DNA of 64,000 bases from Pseudomonas sp. BP8 (GTDB lineage: Bacteria > Pseudomonadota > Gammaproteobacteria > Pseudomonadales > Pseudomonadaceae), in assembly GCF_017875955.1 (NCBI RefSeq), contig NZ_JAGINK010000001.1, forward strand, positions 5,424,501 to 5,488,500, in the 5' to 3' direction. Shown here piece after piece: positions 51,785 through 59,423 of this stretch. How positions within the stretch are numbered: the stretch's first letter is position 1; each line of letters starts with the position of its first letter. The translations under genes were made by a program, and so were the position numbers. The notes below the pieces were generated by a model, which was not told the DNA's origin, did not search any database, and saw nothing but the letters and a program-made list of their open reading frames with translations.

Positions 51785-53107
51785 ATGTATAAAGGCTCGT
51801 CCCTGCGCGCCAGCGCGGGCATAGCACCGACTGCGAAGAAAACCAACGCCAACCGCCTGACATCGATTTTCAAAAGCTCAATCGGCAACCTGCTTGGGTG
51901 GTACGACTGGTACGTTTATGCCGTATTGGCGATATACCTCTCCAGTGCCTTCTTCCCGGTTACCGGCGACGACAACACACGCATGCTCATGTTGTTCTCA
52001 GCCTTCGCCGCGAGCCACGTAATGCGACCGGTCGGAAGCTGGCTGCTTGGCGAATACGCCGACCGCAAGGGACGCAAGGCTGCGCTGAAAGTTTCGGTGC
52101 TGCTGATGTGTGCAGGCTCGCTGGTGATCGCCCTGGCCCCAGACTACGAGACCATCGGCGTCGCTGCGCCATACCTGCTGGTGTTAGGGAGACTGCTACA
52201 CGGCCTGGCGATTGGCGGTGAAAACGCCATCACAGCCACTTATCTCTATGAGATGGCCAGCAAAGGGCGCCGTGGGTTTTTCACTAATTTGCAGAGCATA
52301 ACGCTGATCTTTGGCCTGCTCATCTCGTCTCTGCTGGTGAAGGCTCTCAATGACACGCTAAGCAGCGAAGACATGCGTGCCTGGGGCTGGCGAGTACCCT
52401 TTGTGATCGGAGCGCTGTTCTCAATGGTTGCTTTTTACCTGCGTAGCGGCTTGGAAGAAACCGAATCTTTCACTAACAACAAAGCGCTCAAAGAGAGCCC
52501 GTTAAAGACCCTGATGGGCCAGTCTGAGAAGCTGAGGGCCGTGGCCGGCCTGACCATAGGTGGAGCCTTGGCGACTTACACCTACGCCGTCTACATGCCG
52601 AAATACCTGTTCAGGTCTTTTAGCATTAGTCACGACGAGAGGTCCGCTCTCATGATCGCAATACCGCTGTCATTCATGTTTTTGCAGTTGCTGATCGGCG
52701 GGCTCTCAGACAGGATCGGCCGACGTCCGATCCTGATAGCCTTCGGCGTGCTCGGGACGCTGTTCACCGTACCAATCCTCATCACCATGCACACCGTCCA
52801 GACGTGGTGGGGTGCGTTGTTCCTGATCATGGCGGCGCTTGTGATCGTGAGTTGCTTCACCTCGACCATCACCGTGGTCATCGCCGATCTATTCCCGACT
52901 GAAATCCGCGCCATAGGCGTTGGCCTGCCATACGCGTTGAACGTTGCGGTCATCTTCGCGACCGCCGAACCCATCGCTTTGCTGTTCAAAAGAAATGGGA
53001 TGGAAAGCGGCTTTTACTGGTTTGTCACCGCCGGCATCCTCTATTCACTGTTGGTCTACCTGACCATGAAGGAAACCAAGACACATTCACGGATCACCAC
53101 TGACTGA
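51785..53107 (+). CDS. Diverged KgtP paralogue (metabolite:H+ symporter family)
   Basis: This 440-residue transporter is a tandem duplicate of kgtP: it aligns end to end, shares blocks such as GRRPILIAFGVLGTLFTVPIL and an identical THSRITTD end, and has a copied promoter and terminator. It has changed just where the family is conserved: the membrane-1 motif VEWYDWY is LGWYDWY (E38 to G), GGEYGTSATY is GGENAITATY, FLMRPIGG is SHVMRPVGS, and TTYMQKYLVNT is AVYMPKYLFRS. The frame is fully open with a ribosome site (AAGGG), so it is probably translated. It may transport another substrate, act as a sensor, or be at an early stage of decay. Codon use is somewhat less GC-rich than in kgtP. Confidence 0.82.
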   Translation: MYKGSSLRASAGIAPTAKKTNANRLTSIFKSSIGNLLGWYDWYVYAVLAIYLSSAFFPVTGDDNTRMLMLFSAFAASHVMRPVGSWLLGEYADRKGRKAALKVSVLLMCAGSLVIALAPDYETIGVAAPYLLVLGRLLHGLAIGGENAITATYLYEMASKGRRGFFTNLQSITLIFGLLISSLLVKALNDTLSSEDMRAWGWRVPFVIGALFSMVAFYLRSGLEETESFTNNKALKESPLKTLMGQSEKLRAVAGLTIGGALATYTYAVYMPKYLFRSFSISHDERSALMIAIPLSFMFLQLLIGGLSDRIGRRPILIAFGVLGTLFTVPILITMHTVQTWWGALFLIMAALVIVSCFTSTITVVIADLFPTEIRAIGVGLPYALNVAVIFATAEPIALLFKRNGMESGFYWFVTAGILYSLLVYLTMKETKTHSRITTD

Positions 53108-53124
53108 TCCTGCTGGCGCTAATC

Positions 53125-53159
53125 AAAAGGGGCCCACCGGCTGACGGTGCGCCCCTTTT
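53125..53159 (+). terminator. Terminator after the second kgtP-like gene
   Basis: AAAAGGGGC, loop, GCCCCTTTT; clearly copied from the kgtP terminator, with the CCGGCTGACGG loop retained. Confidence 0.85.
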
Positions 53160-53280
53160 GCATGTCTGACGCGGCGTTAATTTCTCATTAATCCGCCACC
53201 GGCATGCTGTCTCAACTGCGCAACGCTTCTGACCCCTGAGGTTGAGCGGGACAACCCGTTTTTCTAGCAGTGACCGCACA

Positions 53281-53400
53281 CCAATAAATCTAATTTATCG
53301 ATTATTAGGCACGATTATTTGCGCTTTTTAATCAAATTAATCGGCATAGAATTAAATCCATAGAAACACGCACCCCCACGAATTCACTGGAGCAACGACC
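53281..53400 (+). promoter_or_regulatory. AT-rich promoter region of the tandem-repeat gene
   Basis: This stretch is unusually rich in A and T for the window. TAGAAT at 53347-53352 is a possible -10; no good -35 is at the right distance (TTTTTA at 53325-53330 is 16 bases upstream). An ACTGGAGCAACGACC leader with GGAG directly precedes the start codon. Confidence 0.4.
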
Positions 53401-53805
53401 ATGAAAAACAAACTGATCCTGACCCTGGCCCTCTCTGTCCTGGCTACCGGCGCATTTGCCGAGGATGGTTTCGACCGTACTAACGCTCACACCTTCAGCG
53501 CCGCCCAGACCCAGTCCGCAAGCTATGCAGAAGATGGTTTCGATCGCACTGGCGGCGCACGCTTCGCCGAAGATGGCTTCGACCGCACTGGCGGCGCACG
53601 CTTCGCCGAAGACGGCTTCGATCGCACTGGCGGCGCACGCTTCGCTGAAGACGGCTTCGATCGCACTGGCGGCGCACGCTTCGCCGAAGATGGCTTCGAC
53701 CGCACTGGCGGCGCACGCTTCGCCGAAGATGGCTTCGACCGCACTGGCGGCGCACGCTTCGCCGAAGATGGCTTCGACCGCACCAACGCCCAACGCTTCA
53801 GCTGA
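53401..53805 (+). CDS. Small secreted protein built of 13-residue tandem repeats
   Basis: The 134-residue product has a clear signal peptide (KNKLILTLALSVLATGAFA, cut after residue 20). The mature part is EDGFDRTNAHTFSAAQTQSASYA, then six identical copies of EDGFDRTGGARFA (residues 44-121) and a final EDGFDRTNAQRFS. Eight EDGFDRT motifs in all. There are no cysteines. The start of each unit resembles the PtrA-like motif after the signal peptide of the 67-residue protein at 5523-5726 (EDGAERS). Each repeat could fold alone, bind metal or a partner through the Glu/Asp residues, or be cut into short peptides; none of this is shown. ATG 53401 has GGAG upstream. No processing or export gene is adjacent. 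Confidence 0.8.
   Translation: MKNKLILTLALSVLATGAFAEDGFDRTNAHTFSAAQTQSASYAEDGFDRTGGARFAEDGFDRTGGARFAEDGFDRTGGARFAEDGFDRTGGARFAEDGFDRTGGARFAEDGFDRTGGARFAEDGFDRTNAQRFS
53530..53802 (+). repeat. Seven 39-bp tandem repeats inside the secreted-protein gene
   Basis: Units of 39 bases starting with GAAGATGG(T/C)TTCGA(T/C)CGCAC run without interruption. They differ almost only at third positions (GAT/GAC, GCC/GCT). This near-identity points to recent expansion or repeated homogenisation, and copy number is likely to vary between strains. Confidence 0.9.
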
Positions 53806-53892
53806 TCCCGATTGCCCGCCCGCCCGGCTTCGGCCGGGCCAGATCATTTCCAGCCGGCTTCAGGCTTGGCACACTAGGCGCCTCGTCCACCC

Positions 53893-53922
53893 AGGAGGTA
53901 GGGCCACGGCCCTGAGCAGATG
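53893..53922 (+). promoter_or_regulatory. Shine-Dalgarno separated from the start codon by a small hairpin
   Basis: AGGAGG (53893-53898) lies 21 bases before ATG 53920, too far for normal spacing. Between them AGGGCC-AC-GGCCCT (53900-53913) can form a stem that would bring the two to about seven bases. A stop codon in frame at 53899 rules out an earlier start. Confidence 0.5.
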
Positions 53923-54525
53923 TACTACTACGAACCCGCCAAAGGCCACGGCCTGCCCCACGACCCGTTCAACGCCATCGTCGGCCCCCGGCCCATCGGC
54001 TGGATCTCCTCGCAGGATCGCGACGGCCGCCTGAACCTTGCGCCTTACAGCTTCTTCAACGCCTTCAACTACATTCCGCCGATCATCGGTTTCTGCAGCG
54101 TCGGCCGTAAAGACAGCCTGAACAATATCGAGCAGACCGGCGAATTCGTCTGGAACCTGGCCACCCGACCATTGGCCGAGCAGATGAACCAGAGCTGCGC
54201 GGCAGTGGCCGCCGATGTCGACGAGTTCGTCTTGAGCGGCCTGACGCCCACGCCGTCACGCCTGATTGGCGTGCCGCGGGTCGGAGAAAGCCCAGTGGCT
54301 TTTGAATGCAAGTTGAGCCAGATCATCCAGCTCAAGCGGGCCGACCAGGCGTTGGTTCCTAGTTGGCTGATTCTTGGTGAAGTGGTGGCGGTGCACATTG
54401 CCGAGCACCTGCTCAAGGACGGCATCTACGACACCGCGGCAGGCGCGCCGATTCTGCGCGGCGGCGGCCCGCAGGACTACTTCGAACTGGGCGAGTTGTT
54501 CAAGATGGCGCGGCCACAGGGCTGA
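53920..54525 (+). CDS. Flavin reductase family protein (FMN-binding split barrel)
   Basis: The 201-residue protein has the flavin-reductase-like split-barrel pattern: NAIVGPRPIGWISSQDRDGRLNLAPYSFFNAFNYIPPIIGF near the start, followed by KDSLNNIEQTGEFVWNLAT and the C-terminal PILRGGGPQDYFELGELF. These bind FMN and may use NAD(P)H. Substrate and partner are not clear. It ends back to back with a small minus-strand gene. The unusual ribosome-site layout is given separately. Confidence 0.85.
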   Translation: MYYYEPAKGHGLPHDPFNAIVGPRPIGWISSQDRDGRLNLAPYSFFNAFNYIPPIIGFCSVGRKDSLNNIEQTGEFVWNLATRPLAEQMNQSCAAVAADVDEFVLSGLTPTPSRLIGVPRVGESPVAFECKLSQIIQLKRADQALVPSWLILGEVVAVHIAEHLLKDGIYDTAAGAPILRGGGPQDYFELGELFKMARPQG

Positions 54526-54759
54526 TCACCAGATCAGTTCGCCCTCGTCGCTCACGCCTTGCAGGCGCTCGAGCTCGGCACAGGCGGCCTCGTCGGCCGC
54601 CACGGCGCCCTTGAACACCTGGCCATCGAGGACCTTGTGAAAACGCGGTGCGCCCATCCCGTCCAGGCCTTTCACGGCAATCGCCGCGTTGTAGCCACCG
54701 CCTTCTACCGGGACCATCGCCGAAACCGCTTCGAATTGGGAAAACGCTCTACGTGCCAT
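54526..54759 (-). CDS. Conserved small hypothetical protein
   Basis: A 77-residue soluble protein (start MARRAFSQFEAVSAMVPVEGGGYNAA) with a strand-rich first half and a short helical, acidic second half. No cysteine pairs, signal peptide or membrane segment. Its stop directly abuts that of the flavin reductase. The ribosome site is weak (GGATC). I do not recognise the family. Confidence 0.55.
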   Translation of the reverse strand: MARRAFSQFEAVSAMVPVEGGGYNAAIAVKGLDGMGAPRFHKVLDGQVFKGAVAADEAACAELERLQGVSDEGELIW

Positions 54760-54803
54760 GCTGCGATCCAGTCTGAGAAAAAACCCGCATTCTAACCTGA
54801 TCG

Positions 54804-55100
54804 CTAGTCGCTGAAGGTATGCAGATCAAGGCTGCTGACCACTTGTGCCTGGACCAGCTCACCGAATACATCCAGATTGGCCGAAGCAAAATAGCCGCTC
54901 ATCGCCTGCTGATCACGCCAGCTACCGCTGAGCAGCCAGAGGTCGTCATCAGCCTGCGAGCGTTGCACCTTGAAACCAAGGCATCCAGGCATGCGCAACG
55001 ACGGCTCGAGCAGGTCGCGCAAGCGCGCGCCGAGTTCTGCCGAACGGCCGTTGCTGGCGCGGATGAAAGCCAAGTGAGTGACCGGTTGGCGTAGGGTCAT
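54804..55100 (-). CDS. Antibiotic biosynthesis monooxygenase (ABM) domain protein
   Basis: This 98-residue protein has the ABM dimeric ferredoxin-like fold pattern: THLAFIRASNGRSAELGARLRDLLEPSLRMPGCLGFKVQRSQADDDLWLLSGSWRDQQAMSGYFAS. Such proteins include quinol monooxygenases and heme-degrading or detoxifying enzymes; many work without a cofactor. ATG 55100 has AGGAG ten bases upstream. It is divergent from an AraC-type regulator 200 bp away, which is the likely controller. Confidence 0.8.
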   Translation of the reverse strand: MTLRQPVTHLAFIRASNGRSAELGARLRDLLEPSLRMPGCLGFKVQRSQADDDLWLLSGSWRDQQAMSGYFASANLDVFGELVQAQVVSSLDLHTFSD

Positions 55101-55299
55101 GAACGATCTCCTGAAAAGCGGGCGGACGGAAAACCAGGCTGCAAGCGTAGGTCCTCGCCCGCGTGAGGCGTTAGGCCAATACTGCACTTCGATTGCCTGA
55201 TCCTGCCGCGCGACAGGATCAGGCAATTGCACTGCAGTAATCGACTAGCGCCCGCGCTTGCCCAAATCTATCCTGCTCCGACAGCACAGGAGCTCCATC

Positions 55300-56220
55300 A
55301 TGAACCCGACCGCGACGTTCGACCCGACCATGGAAGCCCTGCGCCAGGAGCTCTCAGGGCTGATCATGCGCCACACGCCCGAGCCCGGCGGCGTTCAGTC
55401 GCCCATCGAGGGTTTGTTTCTGAGCCGTTATGAAGAGAATCTGCGCGGCATGCCCGCCTTGGCGCAGCCGGCGCTGTGCATTCTTGCCCAAGGCAACAAG
55501 ACCTTGTTTCTTGGCGACGAGCAGTACACCTATGACGCGCTGCACTACATGGTGGTGTCGGTCACCTTGCCTATTACTGGAGCGATGCTCGACGCCTCGC
55601 CAGCCAACCCGTGCACAGGCCTGCGCCTGGACATAGACCCGGCCGAGATCAGCCAGCTGATCGCCGGAAGCGGACCAATGCTGGTGCCGCCGCTGCCGTC
55701 GGGACGCGGGCTGTTCGTCGAGCGCAGCGATGCGCCCTTCCTGGATGCGCTGTTACGCCTGGTTCGGTTGCTTGATTCGCCGCGAGACATCGCCGTGCTG
55801 GCGCCGTTGGTACGCCGCGAGCTGCTCTATCGGGTATTGCGTGGGCCGCAGGGTTATCGACTGTATGAACTCGCCCTGGCCAATAGCCAGACCCACCGCG
55901 TGTGCCAGGCCATCGCCTGGCTCAACCAGCATTACCAGTTGCCACTGCGTATCGACGACCTGGCACGCGAGGTCAACCTGAGTACCTCGACCCTGCACCA
56001 CCGGTTCAAGGCGGTGACGTCAATGAGCCCGTTGCAGTACCAGAAGCAACTGCGCCTGCAGGAGGCGCGCCGCTTGATGCTCAATGACGGTATCGAAGCG
56101 GCGGTGGCGGGCTATCGGGTCGGCTATGAAAGCCCGTCGCAGTTCAGCCGCGAGTACAGCCGGTTGTACGGCGCGCCGCCGATTCGCGATGTGGCGCGGC
56201 TGCGCGCCAGTGCTGGCTAG
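55300..56220 (+). CDS. AraC-family transcriptional regulator
   Basis: The 306-residue protein has an N-terminal AraC_N-type sensor domain (RYEENLRGMPALAQPALCILAQGNKTLFLGDEQYTYDALHYMVVS) and a C-terminal pair of helix-turn-helix motifs: LRIDDLAREVNLSTSTLHHRFKAVTSMSPLQYQKQLRLQEARRLM and AVAGYRVGYESPSQFSREYSRLYGAPP. ATG 55300 follows AGGAG. Regulators with this N-terminal domain often control a divergent reductase or oxidoreductase; here the ABM gene is the nearest target. Confidence 0.88.
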   Translation: MNPTATFDPTMEALRQELSGLIMRHTPEPGGVQSPIEGLFLSRYEENLRGMPALAQPALCILAQGNKTLFLGDEQYTYDALHYMVVSVTLPITGAMLDASPANPCTGLRLDIDPAEISQLIAGSGPMLVPPLPSGRGLFVERSDAPFLDALLRLVRLLDSPRDIAVLAPLVRRELLYRVLRGPQGYRLYELALANSQTHRVCQAIAWLNQHYQLPLRIDDLAREVNLSTSTLHHRFKAVTSMSPLQYQKQLRLQEARRLMLNDGIEAAVAGYRVGYESPSQFSREYSRLYGAPPIRDVARLRASAG

Positions 56221-56241
56221 CCCGACAGGTGTTACGCAACC

Positions 56242-56339
56242 CCTGTAGGAGCGGGCTTGCCCCGCGAAGAGGCCGGCCCAGCCAACGATGGATCTGGCAC
56301 CCGCTACGCCGGTATTCGCGGGGCAAGCCCGCTCCTACA
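56242..56339. repeat. Inverted pair of REP elements (class A)
   Basis: Units at 56242-56274 and 56315-56339 with the GGAGCGGGCTTGCCCCGCGA core face each other between convergent genes (the AraC gene and the ThDP enzyme). Confidence 0.85.
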
Positions 56340-56363
56340 AGGGCCAGGTGAACATCCCGATCC

Positions 56364-58001
56364 TCAGCCCTGCACCGCCGCCTGCCACTGCGCCTGGTCA
56401 ACCTGGATCAAGGTCGGCCCCTTGCGCTCGACAGCCTTGGCCAGCGCGGCCTGCAACTGCGCCACATCCGCCACGTCCTCAGCCGCCGCGCCCAACGCAC
56501 GCGCTACGCCAACGAAGTCGGGCGTATGAATGTCGACGCCGACCGGCTCGATCGCGCGGTTGACCATGTACTTCTTGATCTCCTCATAGCCCTGGTTATT
56601 CCACAGCAACACGATCAGCGGCACCTGCGCTTCCACCGCGCTGGCCAGCTCCGGCAGGGTGAACTGCATCCCACCATCGCCAATCAGGCACACCGCCGGT
56701 GAACGCTCGGCGATCTCGACGGCGCTGCCCAACCAGGCGCCCATCGCCGCCGGCAGTGCGTAGCCGAGCGTGCCGTAACCCGTCGAGGCGTTGAACCAGC
56801 GCCGTGGCTGGGCCATGTCCAGGGTCAGGTTGCCGGTGTACACCGGTTGGGTCGAGTCGCCGACCAACACAGCGTTGGGCAAGGTCTGCAGGATGCTGGT
56901 CAACAGACGCGTCTGGCTCAAGGTCGGCTGGTCCCAACCGGCGGCCAGCGCCTGGCGCAGACGCTTGGCGCGGGGCTTACCCCAACTGGCCTCACGGACC
57001 GGTTGCGGCTGCTGCTGGAGCGCCTCGAACAGAGCCTGCGCCGCCTGTTCGGCATCCGCTACCAGGGCCAGCTCAGGCAGATAGTTACGCACGGTCTGGT
57101 CCGGGTCGATGTCGATCCGCAGCACGCTGCCGGGAATCTCGAAGCCACCCTTGAAGGTCACGTCGTAGTCGGTTTCGGCAAGCTCGGTGCCGATCGCCAG
57201 CACCACGTCAGCTTCGGCGACCAGGGCGCGGGTTTCTGGCAGCGACTGGGTCGAGCCGATCTGCAGCGGGTGGTCTGCCGGCAGCAGGCCTTTGGCATTG
57301 ATGGTCAGCGCGACCGGGGCCTGCAGATGTTCGGCGAGGGCGGCCAATGCCGGGCCAGCACTCAGCGCTCCACCACCGGCGAGGATCAGCGGCCGCCGGG
57401 CAGCGGCCAGGCGCTGGGCCATCAGTGCCACGGTGGACGGTGCCGCTGCGGCGCGGGTGGTGCGCACCGGGCGCCCAGGCAGCAGGTGATCAGCTGGTTC
57501 GACCAGCACGTCCAGCGGGATCTCGATATGCACCGGGCGCGGGCGTGCGCCGTCGAATACGGCGAACGCTCGGGCCAGCACGTGCGGCAGGTCGTCAGCG
57601 CTCATCAGGGTGTGGGAAAACGCCGCGACGCCCGCCACCAGCGCAGACTGGTTGGGCAGTTCGTGCAGCTTGCCACGCCCGCCGCCCAGCGCATTGCGCG
57701 ACTGCACACTGGAGATCACCAGCATCGGGATCGAGTCGGCATAGGCCTGGCCCATGGCGGTGGTGATGTTGGTCATGCCCGGGCCGGTGATGATGAAGCA
57801 CACCCCAGGCTTGGCACGGGTACGCGCATAGCCATCGGCCATGAACCCGGCGCCTTGCTCATGGCGCGGGGTGATATGGCGGATCGACGAACGCGCCAGG
57901 CCGCGGTAGAGCTCGACGGTATGCACGCCGGGGATCCCGAAAACATGGTCGACGCCATAGCCTTCAAGGAGTTTGACCAGTACTTCGCCACAGGTTGCCA
58001 T
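56364..58001 (-). CDS. aruI: ThDP-dependent decarboxylase, 5-guanidino-2-oxopentanoate decarboxylase (AruI) type
   Basis: The 545-residue enzyme has the three-domain acetolactate-synthase-like layout. Its catalytic Glu is E48 in ITPRHEQGAGFMADGYAR. The ThDP motif is GDGGMQFTLPELASAVEAQVPLIVLLWNN (about 430-458). It lacks a regulatory small subunit gene next to it and is shorter than true acetolactate synthase. In P. aeruginosa AruI removes CO2 from 2-ketoarginine in the arginine transaminase route; the homologue here looks similar, but no aruH is adjacent, so substrate is inferred. ATG 58001 is taken as start; the ribosome site is weak. A LysR gene diverges from it. Confidence 0.7.
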   Translation of the reverse strand: MATCGEVLVKLLEGYGVDHVFGIPGVHTVELYRGLARSSIRHITPRHEQGAGFMADGYARTRAKPGVCFIITGPGMTNITTAMGQAYADSIPMLVISSVQSRNALGGGRGKLHELPNQSALVAGVAAFSHTLMSADDLPHVLARAFAVFDGARPRPVHIEIPLDVLVEPADHLLPGRPVRTTRAAAAPSTVALMAQRLAAARRPLILAGGGALSAGPALAALAEHLQAPVALTINAKGLLPADHPLQIGSTQSLPETRALVAEADVVLAIGTELAETDYDVTFKGGFEIPGSVLRIDIDPDQTVRNYLPELALVADAEQAAQALFEALQQQPQPVREASWGKPRAKRLRQALAAGWDQPTLSQTRLLTSILQTLPNAVLVGDSTQPVYTGNLTLDMAQPRRWFNASTGYGTLGYALPAAMGAWLGSAVEIAERSPAVCLIGDGGMQFTLPELASAVEAQVPLIVLLWNNQGYEEIKKYMVNRAIEPVGVDIHTPDFVGVARALGAAAEDVADVAQLQAALAKAVERKGPTLIQVDQAQWQAAVQG

Positions 58002-58116
58002 CGTTCGATACCCAGCTTTCTTATAGGAACAGGCGCTTATTGGAACCAAGCCGTGGCTATCGCCACAATGCAAAAAAACACATACTAGCCATGTCTTCAG
58101 ATCATGGCTGCGTGCG

Positions 58117-58992
58117 ATGAAACGTCTCCCTCCCCTGCCTGCGCTGCACACCTTCCTGGTCACCGCCGAACACTGCAATTTCACCCGTGCAGCGCAACAC
58201 CTGCATATCACCCAAGGCGCGGTCAGTCGGCAGATTGCCGGGCTCGAGGCGCATCTCGGCTATGCCCTGTTCCAGCGCCAGGCGCGGGGCCTGAGCCTGA
58301 CCGCAGAAGGCAAGGACTGGCTGCCGCGTGTGCAACAGGTGTTTGCCTTGGTCGAGCAGGGCGTGCGCGAGGTGGGTGGGCGTAGCGCCACCTTGCAACT
58401 GAAGGCGCCGACCTGCGTGATGCGCTGGTTGCTGCCACGCTTGATGGAATGGCAGGCGCTGCGCCCGGATATCCCCGTGGAGCTGACCACCACCGTGCAG
58501 CACGGGGTGGATTTCAGGCAGGACGGCTTCGATGCCGCGGTGATCTATGGCGATGCGCCTGATCATGGCCTGCGGGTGCGCAAGTTGTTCGATGAACAGC
58601 TGACCCCCGTCTGCGCACCTTCGCTGCTGGCGGGCGGGCCACCATTGGCGCATCTGGATGACCTTGCCGGGCATATGCTGTTGCACCCCTCGCGGGATGA
58701 GCACGACTGGCGGTTATGGCTGCAGGCGGCGGGGGCCAGGCTCGAACTGCAGGGCAGGCGCCAGCACTTCGAGACGCTGGACATGGCGATGGCCATGGCC
58801 TCGCAGGGAACCGGCGTGGCGATCGGCGACTGGGCGTTGATCGGTGATGATTTGCGCAGCGGCCGCTTGTGCATGCCGTTTGCGCTCAAGGTCAGGACGG
58901 GCAAGGGGTATTACCTGGCTAGTCCTGACAAGGGTATGCCGGTGGGGTTGATCGAATTGCTTGATTGGCTGGAAGAGCGCGCCAGCCAGTAG
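58117..58992 (+). CDS. LysR-family regulator (GcvA-like)
   Basis: The 291-residue protein has the N-terminal winged helix LPPLPALHTFLVTAEHCNFTRAAQHLHITQGAVSRQIAGLEAHLGYALFQRQARGLSLT and a substrate-binding-type C-terminal domain with TCVMRWLLPRLMEWQALRPDIPVELTT, as in GcvA-type members. It is divergent from the ThDP decarboxylase with a 115-bp spacer, so it is the likely regulator of that gene. Confidence 0.88.
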   Translation: MKRLPPLPALHTFLVTAEHCNFTRAAQHLHITQGAVSRQIAGLEAHLGYALFQRQARGLSLTAEGKDWLPRVQQVFALVEQGVREVGGRSATLQLKAPTCVMRWLLPRLMEWQALRPDIPVELTTTVQHGVDFRQDGFDAAVIYGDAPDHGLRVRKLFDEQLTPVCAPSLLAGGPPLAHLDDLAGHMLLHPSRDEHDWRLWLQAAGARLELQGRRQHFETLDMAMAMASQGTGVAIGDWALIGDDLRSGRLCMPFALKVRTGKGYYLASPDKGMPVGLIELLDWLEERASQ

Positions 58993-59011
58993 CACGGGTG
59001 GTGTCTGGATT

Positions 59012-59133
59012 GGGGCTGCTGCGCAGCCCTTTCGCGACACGAGGCCGCTCCCACGGGACTGTGCATACCTCTGGCACAACGCCGCCCTTTTTGTGGGGGC
59101 GGCCTTGTGTCGCGAATGGGGCGCAAAGCGCCC
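59012..59133. repeat. Inverted pair of class B REP elements
   Basis: Units at 59012-59057 and 59093-59133 with the GGCCGCTCCCAC / GTGGGGGCGGCCTTGTGTCG core face each other in the 242-bp spacer after the LysR gene. Confidence 0.85.
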
Positions 59134-59234
59134 GCAGCGTTGGTAGCCTCAATCGGGAGGTTTTGGGCCTGCACAATCATCAGACTGACCTATGCTTCTA
59201 CTACCACCTGTCGCTGTTGAAGGAGGTAAGTTGC

Positions 59235-59408
59235 ATGAGCATAAAAACAAGAAGAGTTGCGCTGATGTTCACCCTGCTCGCCGTCGCCGGCCTTTATGGC
59301 TCGGCCTGCTGGCGGGTCGAACTGCTACGCAACCAGCCAAGCACTGCGGCCAGTTGCGCCCAGGCGCACTGTGTACCCCACACCGCGACCCTGAGCGCCG
59401 TCAGATAA
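59235..59408 (+). CDS. Small single-pass membrane or secreted protein
   Basis: A 57-residue product (MSIKTRRVALMFTLLAVAGLYGSACWRVELLRNQ...) with a basic start and one hydrophobic segment at about residues 8-25, then a short soluble tail with two cysteines in AASCAQAHC. AGGAGG lies nine bases before ATG 59235, a strong translation signal. I do not recognise it. The hydrophobic part could be a signal anchor or an uncut signal peptide. Confidence 0.6.
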   Translation: MSIKTRRVALMFTLLAVAGLYGSACWRVELLRNQPSTAASCAQAHCVPHTATLSAVR

Positions 59409-59423
59409 GCCGACGGCCTGCCG

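Noticed and set aside
53530..53802. CRISPR array
   Set aside because: The units are contiguous tandem repeats without spacers and encode protein in frame.
53332..53847. Minus-strand repeat protein opposite the secreted-repeat gene
   Set aside because: The plus-strand frame has a signal peptide, ribosome site and repeats that make sense as a protein; the minus-strand frames have none of these.
56364..58001. Biosynthetic acetolactate synthase large subunit
   Set aside because: No small subunit gene follows, the protein is rather short, and a divergent LysR gene suggests a catabolic decarboxylase of the AruI type.
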